A stretch of 52,096 nucleotides of DNA, taken from an uncultured Parabacteroides sp. (GTDB lineage: Bacteria > Bacteroidota > Bacteroidia > Bacteroidales > Tannerellaceae). The notes under the pieces were generated by a model that searched no databases, was not told the origin of the DNA, and saw only the letters and a program-made list of their open reading frames with translations. How positions within the stretch are numbered: position 1 is the first letter of the stretch; the number at the start of each line of letters is the position of its first letter. Positions 19,070 to 25,711 of the stretch are shown here, piece by piece. A program made the position numbers and the translations under genes. The stretch lies in NCBI GenBank assembly GCA_910577325.1, contig CAJTMR010000017.1, forward strand, positions 1-52,096. The letters run 5' to 3'.

Positions 19070-19095
19070 GAGACCTGGGTGGATTCGAACAACCA
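19070..19095 (-). other. Candidate left attachment site: tRNA 3'-end fragment
   Basis: Read on the minus strand this gives a T-loop TTCGAAT, a T-stem 3' half CCACC and an acceptor-like CAGGTCT, ending next to a terminator. The 5' side of the T-stem (GGTTG) does not pair fully, and nothing further upstream is tRNA-like. This is the picture left when a phage integrates into a tRNA 3' end and displaces the original end. The intact tRNA would then lie beyond the right prophage end, outside the window. The discriminator base would be C, which is unusual and lowers confidence. Confidence 0.4.
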
Positions 19096-19187
19096 TTACA
19101 ACAAACCACAACTAACCATAACAGCACTAATTATTAACACATTACCAAAACCTTAACTATACAATGCAACAAGTAAAACCACCATAG

Positions 19188-19248
19188 CAAATCGGATTTA
19201 GTCCCCGTTTTACAAAACAGGGGACTAAATCCGATTTGTTCATTTTTT
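19188..19248 (+). terminator. Very long near-perfect hairpin at the left end of the phage late region
   Basis: CAAATCGGATTTAGTCCCC (19188-19206) pairs with GGGGACTAAATCCGATTTG (19220-19238), continued inwards by GTTTT/AAAAC with one bulged A. On the plus strand it is followed by TTCATTTTTT, so it is a strong plus-strand terminator. On the minus strand it starts 1 nt after the stop codon of the last late gene but lacks a U-tract. It probably insulates phage and host transcription in both directions. Confidence 0.65.
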
Positions 19249-19737
19249 ATCCATAGCATTAATGTACAGCCACATCTTACCTTCCGGCGCATCCGCATCG
19301 AGAAAGTAATAATTAATGGCATCCTCAATGATACGCTGCTCTAACTTATCACCAAACCACTCCGAAAATTTAGACTCCTTGTCGTGCCAATTAGCATTTA
19401 GAGCCACATATACGTCCCAAGCATTTGCATTACCCGGTATATTCATGCCTTTTATAGCTGCGTTCACCTGCTCCATGTTCCAATGTTCCCCCTTAATTGT
19501 TTCCCCTTTTGCATTTTTATGGTGCATTTCGGCAACATCTTCACGCGCAAAGCACTCATTATAATGAGGACCACAAAACACTTCGTGCAAATTCCGCATA
19601 GCTTCGTCATATACCCTTGGATCTTTTTCTTTTAGACAAGCCATCGGATTTTCCAACACGCTTACCGCTTCCCACATTTTTTTTTCGGATACCATCCCTT
19701 TTGCTTGGTAATCCTTCATCATTTGTTTGTAGTGCAT
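19240..19737 (-). CDS. Phage protein of unknown function, last gene of the late region
   Basis: 165 aa, soluble, helical and charged, rich in Trp, His and Met (ENPMACLKEKDPRVYDEAM, HFARED-like CFAREDVAEMHHK, WLYINAMDKK end). The internal EHWNMEQVNAAIKG suggests an alpha-helical fold. No family recognised with confidence. It follows the three small genes to its right, and its stop abuts the long hairpin at 19188-19238. Being downstream of the lysis genes, it may be a late accessory protein, but no function can be assigned. Confidence 0.7.
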   Translation of the reverse strand: MHYKQMMKDYQAKGMVSEKKMWEAVSVLENPMACLKEKDPRVYDEAMRNLHEVFCGPHYNECFAREDVAEMHHKNAKGETIKGEHWNMEQVNAAIKGMNIPGNANAWDVYVALNANWHDKESKFSEWFGDKLEQRIIEDAINYYFLDADAPEGKMWLYINAMDKK

Positions 19738-19760
19738 AATTGTATATGTTTAGTTTAAAA

Positions 19761-20177
19761 TTATGCTGCGGGAGCGGCTGGAAAGGTGGCGGTAATAGTC
19801 AGTGGCGTTGCAAGACTTACACCGTATGCACGGTTGCAACATTTAACATTCTCAGGCGTCACCTGTGTAACAAGCGGAGCAAGGGAAATTGTAGGGACGG
19901 AACCGGCCGCACCGATAAATGCCACCTTGAATTGTTCAACCCACTGTTTCGTTACAGTCCTACACGATCCTTTAGGCGTATAAGCCACCAAAATGGCAGC
20001 ATTGATCGTTACGATGGTTTGAGTGTTCACGGTACTTTGTTCCGCAACAGTAAAATTAACTACTCCTGTAGGCTGGACGCCATTTTCAGCGCAATAAGCC
20101 TGACACAAGTTTTCCACTACGTTTGTCAAATACTGTTGACTGGTAGCGGTGACCGCAATTGGCATCAATTGAATCAT
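19761..20177 (-). CDS. Small phage protein, possibly virion-associated
   Basis: 138 aa, rich in Ala, Thr and Val with few charges (VVNFTVAEQSTVNTQTIV, PLTITATFPAAPAA end). This composition is typical of beta-structured virion decoration or fibre proteins. No signal peptide or membrane segment. It contains CQAYCAEN and KCCNRAYG Cys pairs. It sits 10 nt downstream of the 156-aa gene, in the same transcription unit. Function unknown; the virion idea is inference from composition. Confidence 0.65.
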   Translation of the reverse strand: MIQLMPIAVTATSQQYLTNVVENLCQAYCAENGVQPTGVVNFTVAEQSTVNTQTIVTINAAILVAYTPKGSCRTVTKQWVEQFKVAFIGAAGSVPTISLAPLVTQVTPENVKCCNRAYGVSLATPLTITATFPAAPAA

Positions 20178-20187
20178 AATGTATAAA

Positions 20188-20658
20188 TTATTTAATTATT
20201 TTTTTTCCCGCATCATCACCCTGCGGGATGGGTTCTTTTGTCAACACTTCGTAAGTGTTTGTTTTTTCTTGAGCTGGAAGGTTGTAGCGTAATAACATTT
20301 TAAGTTCTTCCAAATCTTCCAATTCAAATTCGATTTTACCTTCGAAAAGCGAAAGTCCTCCATTTTTTATGGCATCTTCGACTACCTTATGAGCTAAACC
20401 CGGAATGGCCTCGTCAGGTATCCCCTGCAAATATCTGGAAAGCATCGGTTCTACGAGCGAAGACGACAATCCATCCAAGAGCGGGGATATTTCGCTTGAT
20501 AAACTCCACATAGGACTAACCCATCCTGTAGATCGCAGTTTTGCATCTATATTAGCCATAAACGGAAGCTGCCCAAGCCTTTGTCCTATCAGTCCTTGAA
20601 TGGCAGGCTGTGCCCATTTATTGAGTACAGCTGCCAGTTTTTGAGCGTTTGAAAACAT
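20188..20658 (-). CDS. Phage protein of unknown function
   Basis: 156 aa, predicted mostly helical. Hydrophobic N-terminal half (KLAAVLNKWAQPAIQGLIG, LGQLPFMANIDAKL) and an acidic central segment (EGKIEFELEDLEELKML), then a polar tail ending KKIIK. No clear transmembrane helix or known domain. It lies between two other small genes with short spacers, consistent with one operon. Function unknown. Confidence 0.65.
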   Translation of the reverse strand: MFSNAQKLAAVLNKWAQPAIQGLIGQRLGQLPFMANIDAKLRSTGWVSPMWSLSSEISPLLDGLSSSLVEPMLSRYLQGIPDEAIPGLAHKVVEDAIKNGGLSLFEGKIEFELEDLEELKMLLRYNLPAQEKTNTYEVLTKEPIPQGDDAGKKIIK

Positions 20659-20667
20659 AAGCCTTAG

Positions 20668-21168
20668 TTATTTTTCACATCCACATCCACCGGTATCGCA
20701 GACCTTACGTTGCGGAATAACCAGTTCACTTAATGCTGCAAGTTCATTGATTTGGTTTTGCATACATTTCAACGCAGCGGTATTCGTGCCATTATAAACA
20801 GCTTGGTTCATGTTGATGGCAGTCTGATCCTCCTTATCCTTGTTTATTCTTGTCAGCAAACGATCATACACATCAGCCAACTTTTGATCTGTGTAGGTGT
20901 TAGCTTTAAGCAACGCAAGTTCGGAGTCCTTTGCAGCGAGTTTATCCATCATGGCAGCCTCATAGCGCGAAATGGGTCTGTCTTCGGATGTAATGACTTC
21001 AACAGGACCGTTATATCCGCCGTTCCTTACACATCCGCCACCCAAAATATTGCCTGCATTTAACCCCAAAAAAGAAGCGATTCCCGCAGAAGCGCCTACA
21101 GTGTTGTAATTACCCTGACCTTGGCCTGTAACGTTGTACTCTTCGCCATTCATTCCTTTAACTCTCAT
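20668..21168 (-). CDS. Phage protein with Gly/Asn-rich head and coiled-coil body
   Basis: 166 aa from ATG 21168 (a TTG at 21213 would add 15 residues). The N-terminal third is rich in Gly and Asn (GQGQGNYNTVGASAGIASF, GGGCVRNGGYNGPVEV). The middle is a coiled coil (ISRYEAAMMDKLAAKDSELA, TYTDQKLADVYDRLLTRI). The C-terminus ends in a Cys-rich GGCGCEK. Proteins of this look are frequent in Bacteroides phage and prophage late regions, but the role is not known to me. Confidence 0.7.
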   Translation of the reverse strand: MRVKGMNGEEYNVTGQGQGNYNTVGASAGIASFLGLNAGNILGGGCVRNGGYNGPVEVITSEDRPISRYEAAMMDKLAAKDSELALLKANTYTDQKLADVYDRLLTRINKDKEDQTAINMNQAVYNGTNTAALKCMQNQINELAALSELVIPQRKVCDTGGCGCEK

Positions 21169-21288
21169 ATTGTTATATTTTATGGTTATATCCGAGTAAC
21201 CCGGACACCACAAAGAACCGCATAAGTACTTTGCTAAATAAATAATTACTTGCTATGTCGTTGCTAAGTTGTTGCTAAAATATTTTTT

Positions 21289-21591
21289 TTATTCGCATTG
21301 TTCCAAATCCTCCCTTACACTATCCAAAACACTACGAAGATAATAGCTCCTTTGTATTCTATCCGAATAGATATTTTTTATCCTGTTGACTGCTTGTCTT
21401 GTCATCCCTGTAAGCATAGCGATCGTTCCATCGCTATAATTATGATCAGTCAGGATGGCAAAAACTATTCCTCTTCCATCAACATTTTTTTCTTTGTTGC
21501 TCGAAAACAACATTATAGGGTCCGTGCCTATCGCTTGGCAAACGGTCACCACCACTTTTTTGTAATACATTTCTACCCGTTTCATAAACAT
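21289..21591 (-). CDS. Small DNA-binding protein resembling the DnaA C-terminal domain
   Basis: 100 aa. The order of helices and the phrase AILTDHNYSDGTIAMLTGMTRQAVNRI (given here in parts: AILTDHNYSDGTIAML and TGMTRQAVNRI) resemble the DnaA domain IV helix-turn-helix (Bac_DnaA_C) without the ATPase. Start at ATG 21591; an ATG two codons later is equally possible. It lies downstream of the terminator at 21627-21667, so it needs its own promoter or read-through. It could be a late or lysogeny regulator; the DNA target is unknown. Confidence 0.65.
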   Translation of the reverse strand: MFMKRVEMYYKKVVVTVCQAIGTDPIMLFSSNKEKNVDGRGIVFAILTDHNYSDGTIAMLTGMTRQAVNRIKNIYSDRIQRSYYLRSVLDSVREDLEQCE

Positions 21592-21626
21592 TTACCATTA
21601 TTGTTTGTTTTATCATTGCCGGGCAT

Positions 21627-21667
21627 AAAAAGCACGGCCGAAAGACATTTGAGCCTCCCAGCCGTGC
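21627..21667 (-). terminator. Rho-independent terminator after the lysis genes
   Basis: On the minus strand GCACGGC pairs with GCCGTGC around a 22-nt loop and is followed by TTTTT. It lies about 80 nt past the stop of the DUF6808-like gene and separates the lysis cassette from the downstream small genes. Confidence 0.6.
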
Positions 21668-21710
21668 AACACATTAAAACAACTTACCAGGTCCGTTTTA
21701 ATTTTTCGGT

Positions 21711-21742
21711 TTAGGGAGGCTTTCTTTTCCTCCCTAATTTTT
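21711..21742 (+). terminator. Plus-strand terminator facing the lysis genes
   Basis: TTAGGGAGG (21711-21719) pairs with CCTCCCTAA (21729-21737) and is followed on the plus strand by TTTTTATTTT. It lies within 4 nt of the minus-strand stop codon at 21746, so it would block antisense transcription into the lysis cassette and could also stabilise the 3' end of the minus transcript. Confidence 0.5.
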
Positions 21743-21745
21743 ATT

Positions 21746-22222
21746 TTACCAAATCCTATAGTACCCGCCTATCCCCACATAAGGCGACAAACCGGATCGA
21801 CTAATCCCATACCCGGCGGTAATCCCAATCCCCCAGCGACGGACTGTTTGCGGTTTAGTTATAGTTATCGTTTTTTTAAATATATCAATACTATCAAGAG
21901 ATGGATTATGTCCAGATACCCAAGCATGGTAATTGTCCGTCCTATACTCCTTTTGTGTGACCGGGACAGGCACAAAAACCGGCTCTTTTACGGTATCCCC
22001 ATCAAGTGTTATATAAACCGGAAACAGTTCCGGTACAGTCTGTATCACGGTTTCGTAGACCGGATAAGGGACACTTTCCCGGATCGTGTCACAGTGAATA
22101 AACGTATCGGTTTCATGTACAATTTCAATCTCCGCTTTCTTAGTATAACGGCCAGTCATAAAACAAAAAAAGCAGATGATCAAAATCAATATGACATGCC
22201 AAGATTTCATATCAGATCCCAT
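21746..22222 (-). CDS. Membrane-anchored phage protein (DUF6808-like)
   Basis: 158 aa (start ATG 22222, or ATG 22210 at MKSWHV). One N-terminal transmembrane segment (WHVILILIICFFCFMTG) is followed by a periplasmic part with VHETDTFIHCDTIRESVPYP and VPVPVTQKEYRTDNYHAWVSG. The end is a beta-rich, Gly-rich tail (RWGIGITAGYGISRSGLSPY, split) that looks like an outer-membrane beta-hairpin pair. The layout resembles the DUF6808 proteins common beside endolysins in Bacteroides phages. A spanin-like role linking inner and outer membrane is plausible but unproven. Overlaps the endolysin gene by 16 nt. Confidence 0.7.
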   Translation of the reverse strand: MGSDMKSWHVILILIICFFCFMTGRYTKKAEIEIVHETDTFIHCDTIRESVPYPVYETVIQTVPELFPVYITLDGDTVKEPVFVPVPVTQKEYRTDNYHAWVSGHNPSLDSIDIFKKTITITKPQTVRRWGIGITAGYGISRSGLSPYVGIGGYYRIW

Positions 22223-22626
22223 CCCGTTATGACGTCCGGCATATTTGCCTCCCGACCATTCTCAACCCTACTCATCCCTGCCACAATACGGATCATCTGC
22301 TCCCGGTCGTTGATGTTGATCGGATCGTCAGCCGGGATGCCCGCATAGTCCGAAACAGCCTTGATATATTTTTCCGTATGGTTTTCCTTTGGTGGGGCCC
22401 AACGGGTAATCATCTTACGGATGGTATCAAGATGATAGTTATTATAGTAGCTCCGCAATATTTTAAATATTGCACGATACCCATGCGCCATTGTCTTAAA
22501 CTCCTTAAAAGACTTGTCTTTGCCCGGTCTCACTTCGCCTTGGAACAAATCGTTATTGATCCGGATATTCCCGGGGTTGTTGTTCCTTAATCCTCTTGGT
22601 AATTCATTCTTCTTCATCGTTTTCAT
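22207..22626 (-). CDS. Endolysin-like protein (phage structural protein P5 / lysozyme-like family)
   Basis: 139 aa. It begins with RGLRNNNPGNIRINND, the hallmark N-terminus of the phage P5-type muralytic proteins, followed by FKEFKTMAHGYRAIFKILRSYY and the helical IRKMITRWAPPKENHTEKYI, VSDYAGIPADDPI (each shown in part). These are lysozyme-fold proteins that cut peptidoglycan. The Glu/Asp catalytic residue is not certain from sequence. Located between two membrane proteins, it forms with them the lysis cassette. Start at ATG 22626 or 22617. Confidence 0.8.
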   Translation of the reverse strand: MKTMKKNELPRGLRNNNPGNIRINNDLFQGEVRPGKDKSFKEFKTMAHGYRAIFKILRSYYNNYHLDTIRKMITRWAPPKENHTEKYIKAVSDYAGIPADDPININDREQMIRIVAGMSRVENGREANMPDVITGWDLI

Positions 22627-22945
22627 TTTTATCTTTTAACGTTAGTTTTGTACGAGGCGGAATCCTCTTCATACATTCACCGTCTGGACGGTCACACCTG
22701 TTGTTTTCCGCATCTTTCAATGCGAGCTCTACCTCATGCCTTTTATGTATCTCTTCAAGTTTAGCGGACTGCTCCTGCCTAAGCTCAAAATATAAGCTGT
22801 CTATTTTAGCATCTCTCTGTGTTATACGTTCTTCCAACCATGATATTTCATTTTTTTTTCTGTTACCCCACCATTTGAAAAACTCCAAACCACCGAAAGA
22901 TCCTAATATAGTGACCACTATTGTAACTATACTTTCGATATCCAT
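22604..22945 (-). CDS. Small membrane/coiled-coil protein of the lysis cassette
   Basis: 113 aa from ATG 22945 (an upstream TTG at 22951 adds two residues). One hydrophobic segment at the N-terminus (IVTIVVTILGSFGGLEFF), then KWWGNRKKN as a positive-inside anchor, then a long helix (ITQRDAKIDSLYFELRQEQS) likely to form a coiled coil and an acidic tail. Overlaps the start of the endolysin gene by 23 nt. Size and position suggest a holin or Rz-like accessory protein; which of these cannot be decided. Confidence 0.65.
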   Translation of the reverse strand: MDIESIVTIVVTILGSFGGLEFFKWWGNRKKNEISWLEERITQRDAKIDSLYFELRQEQSAKLEEIHKRHEVELALKDAENNRCDRPDGECMKRIPPRTKLTLKDKNENDEEE

Positions 22946-22954
22946 ACACAAAAA

Positions 22955-23464
22955 TTATCTATTGTAACATATTAGATATATAATTAAAAATGAGACTATT
23001 TCAATCCAAAACATAGGTTTGCTCCGGTAAAACTTATACCAAAATGTGCCTTCTTTTTCTTTTGCCATGCTTAATGCCGTATAGCCAACATAGGCAAGCC
23101 ATACAAGCAACATAGGCCAAAAATTAAACGCAGCCCACAACTGCGAAAACAAGACGGCCATAGTTGCACCGTCAACATGCCCTTGGTGCTGGAATTTATC
23201 CGCTTTGTAGTCCGGGAAACAGCCTACCACAATCATTCCAACCAATGCAAAAAAGGCAAGAAACTCCGTGCCGGGCTTACTTGTCTCCAAGATTGCCGGC
23301 ATTAACATCATAGGACATACCCACATCGCAAAGCGGAACCAACCCTTATGTTCAATGGCATAAAATGTTGCGCTTATAGAGTAAGGCACGCCCTTTTGTT
23401 TGACACATACCGCGGTCGTATAGCCCGCGATAATCAACATTGAGATAATAATTAACCACATCAT
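22955..23464 (-). CDS. Polytopic membrane protein, possible holin
   Basis: 169 aa with about five to six hydrophobic segments: MWLIIISMLIIAGYTTAV, RFAMWVCPMMLMPAIL, LAFFALVGMIVVGCF, the middle LFSQLWAAFNFWPMLLVWL and the C-terminal IEIVSFLIIYLICY. The loop DYKADKFQHQGHVDGA is polar and conserved-looking. It lies directly upstream of the lysis genes. Multi-span holins exist, but membrane proteins of other function also occur here, so holin is only the leading guess. Confidence 0.65.
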   Translation of the reverse strand: MMWLIIISMLIIAGYTTAVCVKQKGVPYSISATFYAIEHKGWFRFAMWVCPMMLMPAILETSKPGTEFLAFFALVGMIVVGCFPDYKADKFQHQGHVDGATMAVLFSQLWAAFNFWPMLLVWLAYVGYTALSMAKEKEGTFWYKFYRSKPMFWIEIVSFLIIYLICYNR

Positions 23465-23527
23465 ATTACATTAAATTTACTGTTTATGTTATTGTTTGTT
23501 ACATTTTCACAGCCCTGATATCACCCA

Positions 23528-23728
23528 TCATACGCCTTTTAGTCTTACATCCGGTATCACCACTGTTGTTATACTATCGTTACGCTCTACTATCGTACCA
23601 TCCTCGATCTTTGAGGTAGGCATGTAGTAAGGTAAACTGATTGACTGCGCTGCCATGATGAGAGCGCAGGAAACGACTGCCAATAATGTCAGCAAGTCGG
23701 ATCGGGTTGTTTTGATTGTTGTTGTCAT
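23528..23728 (-). CDS. Small phage protein with one hydrophobic segment
   Basis: 66 aa. A single hydrophobic stretch (LLTLLAVVSCALIMAAQS) near the N-terminus could be a signal peptide or a membrane anchor, followed by a short polar part ending VVIPDVRLKGV. A frame this short is only moderately certain, but it fills the gap between neighbours on the same strand with 16-nt and 63-nt spacers. Function unknown. Confidence 0.5.
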   Translation of the reverse strand: MTTTIKTTRSDLLTLLAVVSCALIMAAQSISLPYYMPTSKIEDGTIVERNDSITTVVIPDVRLKGV

Positions 23729-23744
23729 ATCTTTGATTTTTAAA

Positions 23745-24404
23745 TTAATACGGTTTAGTTGGTGGGGTAAAATCCGATGTCCATCGGGCTATATCCGATA
23801 CGCGAATTTCGTCAAGAAAATTGCCACTCTCACAAAAAATTGCCACAAGATCACCACGTTTAGCTTTTATCGTCCTTGTCGTTGTATAAACGATCTTGCC
23901 ATCAAGAAACAAAGTACATACCCCATTGTTACAGACCATTGCAAAGTGATGCCAAGCAGAATCAATAGGTGTTTTATAGACCTTTGTTGTTGATTGCCAA
24001 GAAGAAGTAGACGAAGCATTAAGAATGCAGAAGTATCCACTGTAATTTACATTGATCCCCAACTGCCCAAAGCCGGCTGCATTTGCATGAAGAGACCCCA
24101 GCCTTAAACCAGTAGCAGAAGCAAGTGCGGTGCATTTTATCCACATATCTATAGTAATCTCTTTTGTATTATTGTAATCGATATCCGCGTTTTCTAAATA
24201 TCGAAAATCACTAACCTCACCGTAATTACCTGTCAAGCATCCATTTCCAAATTTAGGATTAGACATAGATAACACCGGATATTTTGTACCATACAAGCCA
24301 GATATCTCTTTACCTGTTATCTCGTCTTTAAAATTTCCATCAAAATGAGCGAGAAACAATGTATGAGAATCTATACCACGCCCAACAATTACTCGTCTAT
24401 TCAT
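23745..24404 (-). CDS. LamG/concanavalin A-like domain protein, tail-fibre region
   Basis: 219 aa, essentially one LamG-like beta-sandwich: LFLAHFDGNFKDEITGKE at the start, GEVSDFRYLENADIDYNNTK, KEITIDMWIKCTA, WHHFAMVCNNGVCTLFLDGK and the closing FLDEIRVSDIARWTSDFTPP. These are standard LamG_3 landmarks. In phages such domains bind host glycans or hold fibres together. Its start overlaps the stop of the next gene upstream by 4 nt, so it is translationally coupled. It lacks any enzyme motif. Confidence 0.82.
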   Translation of the reverse strand: MNRRVIVGRGIDSHTLFLAHFDGNFKDEITGKEISGLYGTKYPVLSMSNPKFGNGCLTGNYGEVSDFRYLENADIDYNNTKEITIDMWIKCTALASATGLRLGSLHANAAGFGQLGINVNYSGYFCILNASSTSSWQSTTKVYKTPIDSAWHHFAMVCNNGVCTLFLDGKIVYTTTRTIKAKRGDLVAIFCESGNFLDEIRVSDIARWTSDFTPPTKPY

Positions 24405-25051
24405 ACCCCCAAATCCAAATTAAGTTCAAACGTCAAAAAATACGGATAGTCCGCTTTAACATCGATAGCCTGTATCTCTTCGACGGTAGTAGCGGCATAA
24501 GCAGCGGCCTCGTTCCGCGCACGGCAGTCGTATGTCCGTTTGGCATATATCTCCAAATAAGGGAGATATTTTATTGCCCAGCTAATAGGCACTTCGATGG
24601 CTTGCGGCGGCGTGCCTGTTGTCCAAAGTTTCGTAGTCGTTTCACCGTCTGACTGCAACGCCGGAAGTGTGATACTGTATAATGAGTTTCTGAGGTCCTT
24701 GCCAATCCAAAGCTCTTGATTGGCTACTTCAATTCCTCCCCGCGTTACCGAAACAAAAAACTTATTGCTAAACGCGTCCTGATCGGCTATCTCTTGCAGT
24801 TTAGCTTGCAGGGCGATGGACAATTCATCCGGTTCCGGTACTGCCGGTTGCTCCGGCTCCGGGATAAGTTCCATGTTCCAAACCTCTAACGGGCTGGCAT
24901 TCGGATGTACTTTACTAAAAGCAACCTGTTCAGCATTAAGCAGCAAATAGGCGCCATTATCGTATTCCTCCAACGTGGTTCCTGTCTTATAGGACGCCGG
25001 AAGAGCTCCTTCCACATCCCAAAATCCTATTTGTTTTTGAATGTATGTCAT
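24401..25051 (-). CDS. Tail-fibre-region protein, DUF4376-like
   Basis: 216 aa. The N-terminal half (YIQKQIGFWDVEGALPASYK, NGAYLLLNAEQVAF) and a Pro/Glu linker (PEPEQPAVPEPDELSI) resemble tail-fibre assembly or accessory proteins. The central part reads VTRGGIEVANQELWIGKDLR. The C-terminal RNEAAAYAATTVEEIQAIDV resembles the DUF4376 module attached to phage tail proteins. A chaperone or fibre-tip role is likely. Overlaps both neighbours by 4 nt (ATGA), a tightly coupled gene pair. Confidence 0.65.
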   Translation of the reverse strand: MTYIQKQIGFWDVEGALPASYKTGTTLEEYDNGAYLLLNAEQVAFSKVHPNASPLEVWNMELIPEPEQPAVPEPDELSIALQAKLQEIADQDAFSNKFFVSVTRGGIEVANQELWIGKDLRNSLYSITLPALQSDGETTTKLWTTGTPPQAIEVPISWAIKYLPYLEIYAKRTYDCRARNEAAAYAATTVEEIQAIDVKADYPYFLTFELNLDLGV

Positions 25052-25701
25052 GAGTATAAATATTTATCAATCTTACAATTATGCTTAATTTCATCCAATG
25101 TCAGTATTCGGTTATAAATCCTGATACTATAGATATAACCTCTAAAAAATGAGCCGTCAAAAGAATTTCTACGGCCAATATACATGCCTGACGAATGAGA
25201 GATGTAATTATCCTCACTTCCAGACGCCAATTGTTTGCCATCAAAAAAACAATTCGAAGCACTGTATGTCATACTAAGCAAACCATTGCGGGTAAATAGT
25301 GACGCGTCATATTTGTATGTCTGTCCTTTACCATAGTCGTTTTGCGCCGAACGGATAATAACAGACTCATTACGGGGCAAAAAAGCACATCCCATTTTAA
25401 CGGAGGTCACCATATCGGATAGCAACACTTCAAAGTCCGCAGGCTTTCCCGGGCGATAGAAATAAATCTCCAATGTAGCATTGGCAGATGTAAGCAAATC
25501 GCGAATGCGGCCGTCAACCATGCCGTATGCGCTTCCGTCGAAAAATAGCCCTTTGCCGCTCTTCAAAACATTAGACATCGATACTTCAAGTCCGTTAACC
25601 CTGTCAACCCATTTATTATCGACAAGACCATCCATTGCGTTTAGATGCAATATAATCCCGTCTTGTATATACTCTCCCGATGATAACAAACTCCTTTTCA
25701 T
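25048..25701 (-). CDS. LamG/concanavalin A-like tail protein
   Basis: 217 aa from ATG 25701 (a start at 25752 would run into the preceding gene and gives an unlikely Trp/Cys-rich leader). A second LamG-type sandwich: DGIILHLNAMDGLVDNKWVD, GKGLFFDGSAYGMVDG, TLEIYFYRPGKPADFEVLL, LLSMTYSASNCFFDGKQLA and GSFFRGYIYSIRIYNRILT. The YSIRIYNR strand and the following LTLDEIKHNCKID are characteristic. Probably part of the receptor-binding apparatus together with the other LamG protein. Confidence 0.8.
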   Translation of the reverse strand: MKRSLLSSGEYIQDGIILHLNAMDGLVDNKWVDRVNGLEVSMSNVLKSGKGLFFDGSAYGMVDGRIRDLLTSANATLEIYFYRPGKPADFEVLLSDMVTSVKMGCAFLPRNESVIIRSAQNDYGKGQTYKYDASLFTRNGLLSMTYSASNCFFDGKQLASGSEDNYISHSSGMYIGRRNSFDGSFFRGYIYSIRIYNRILTLDEIKHNCKIDKYLYS

Positions 25702-25711
25702 AAGCCAAATT

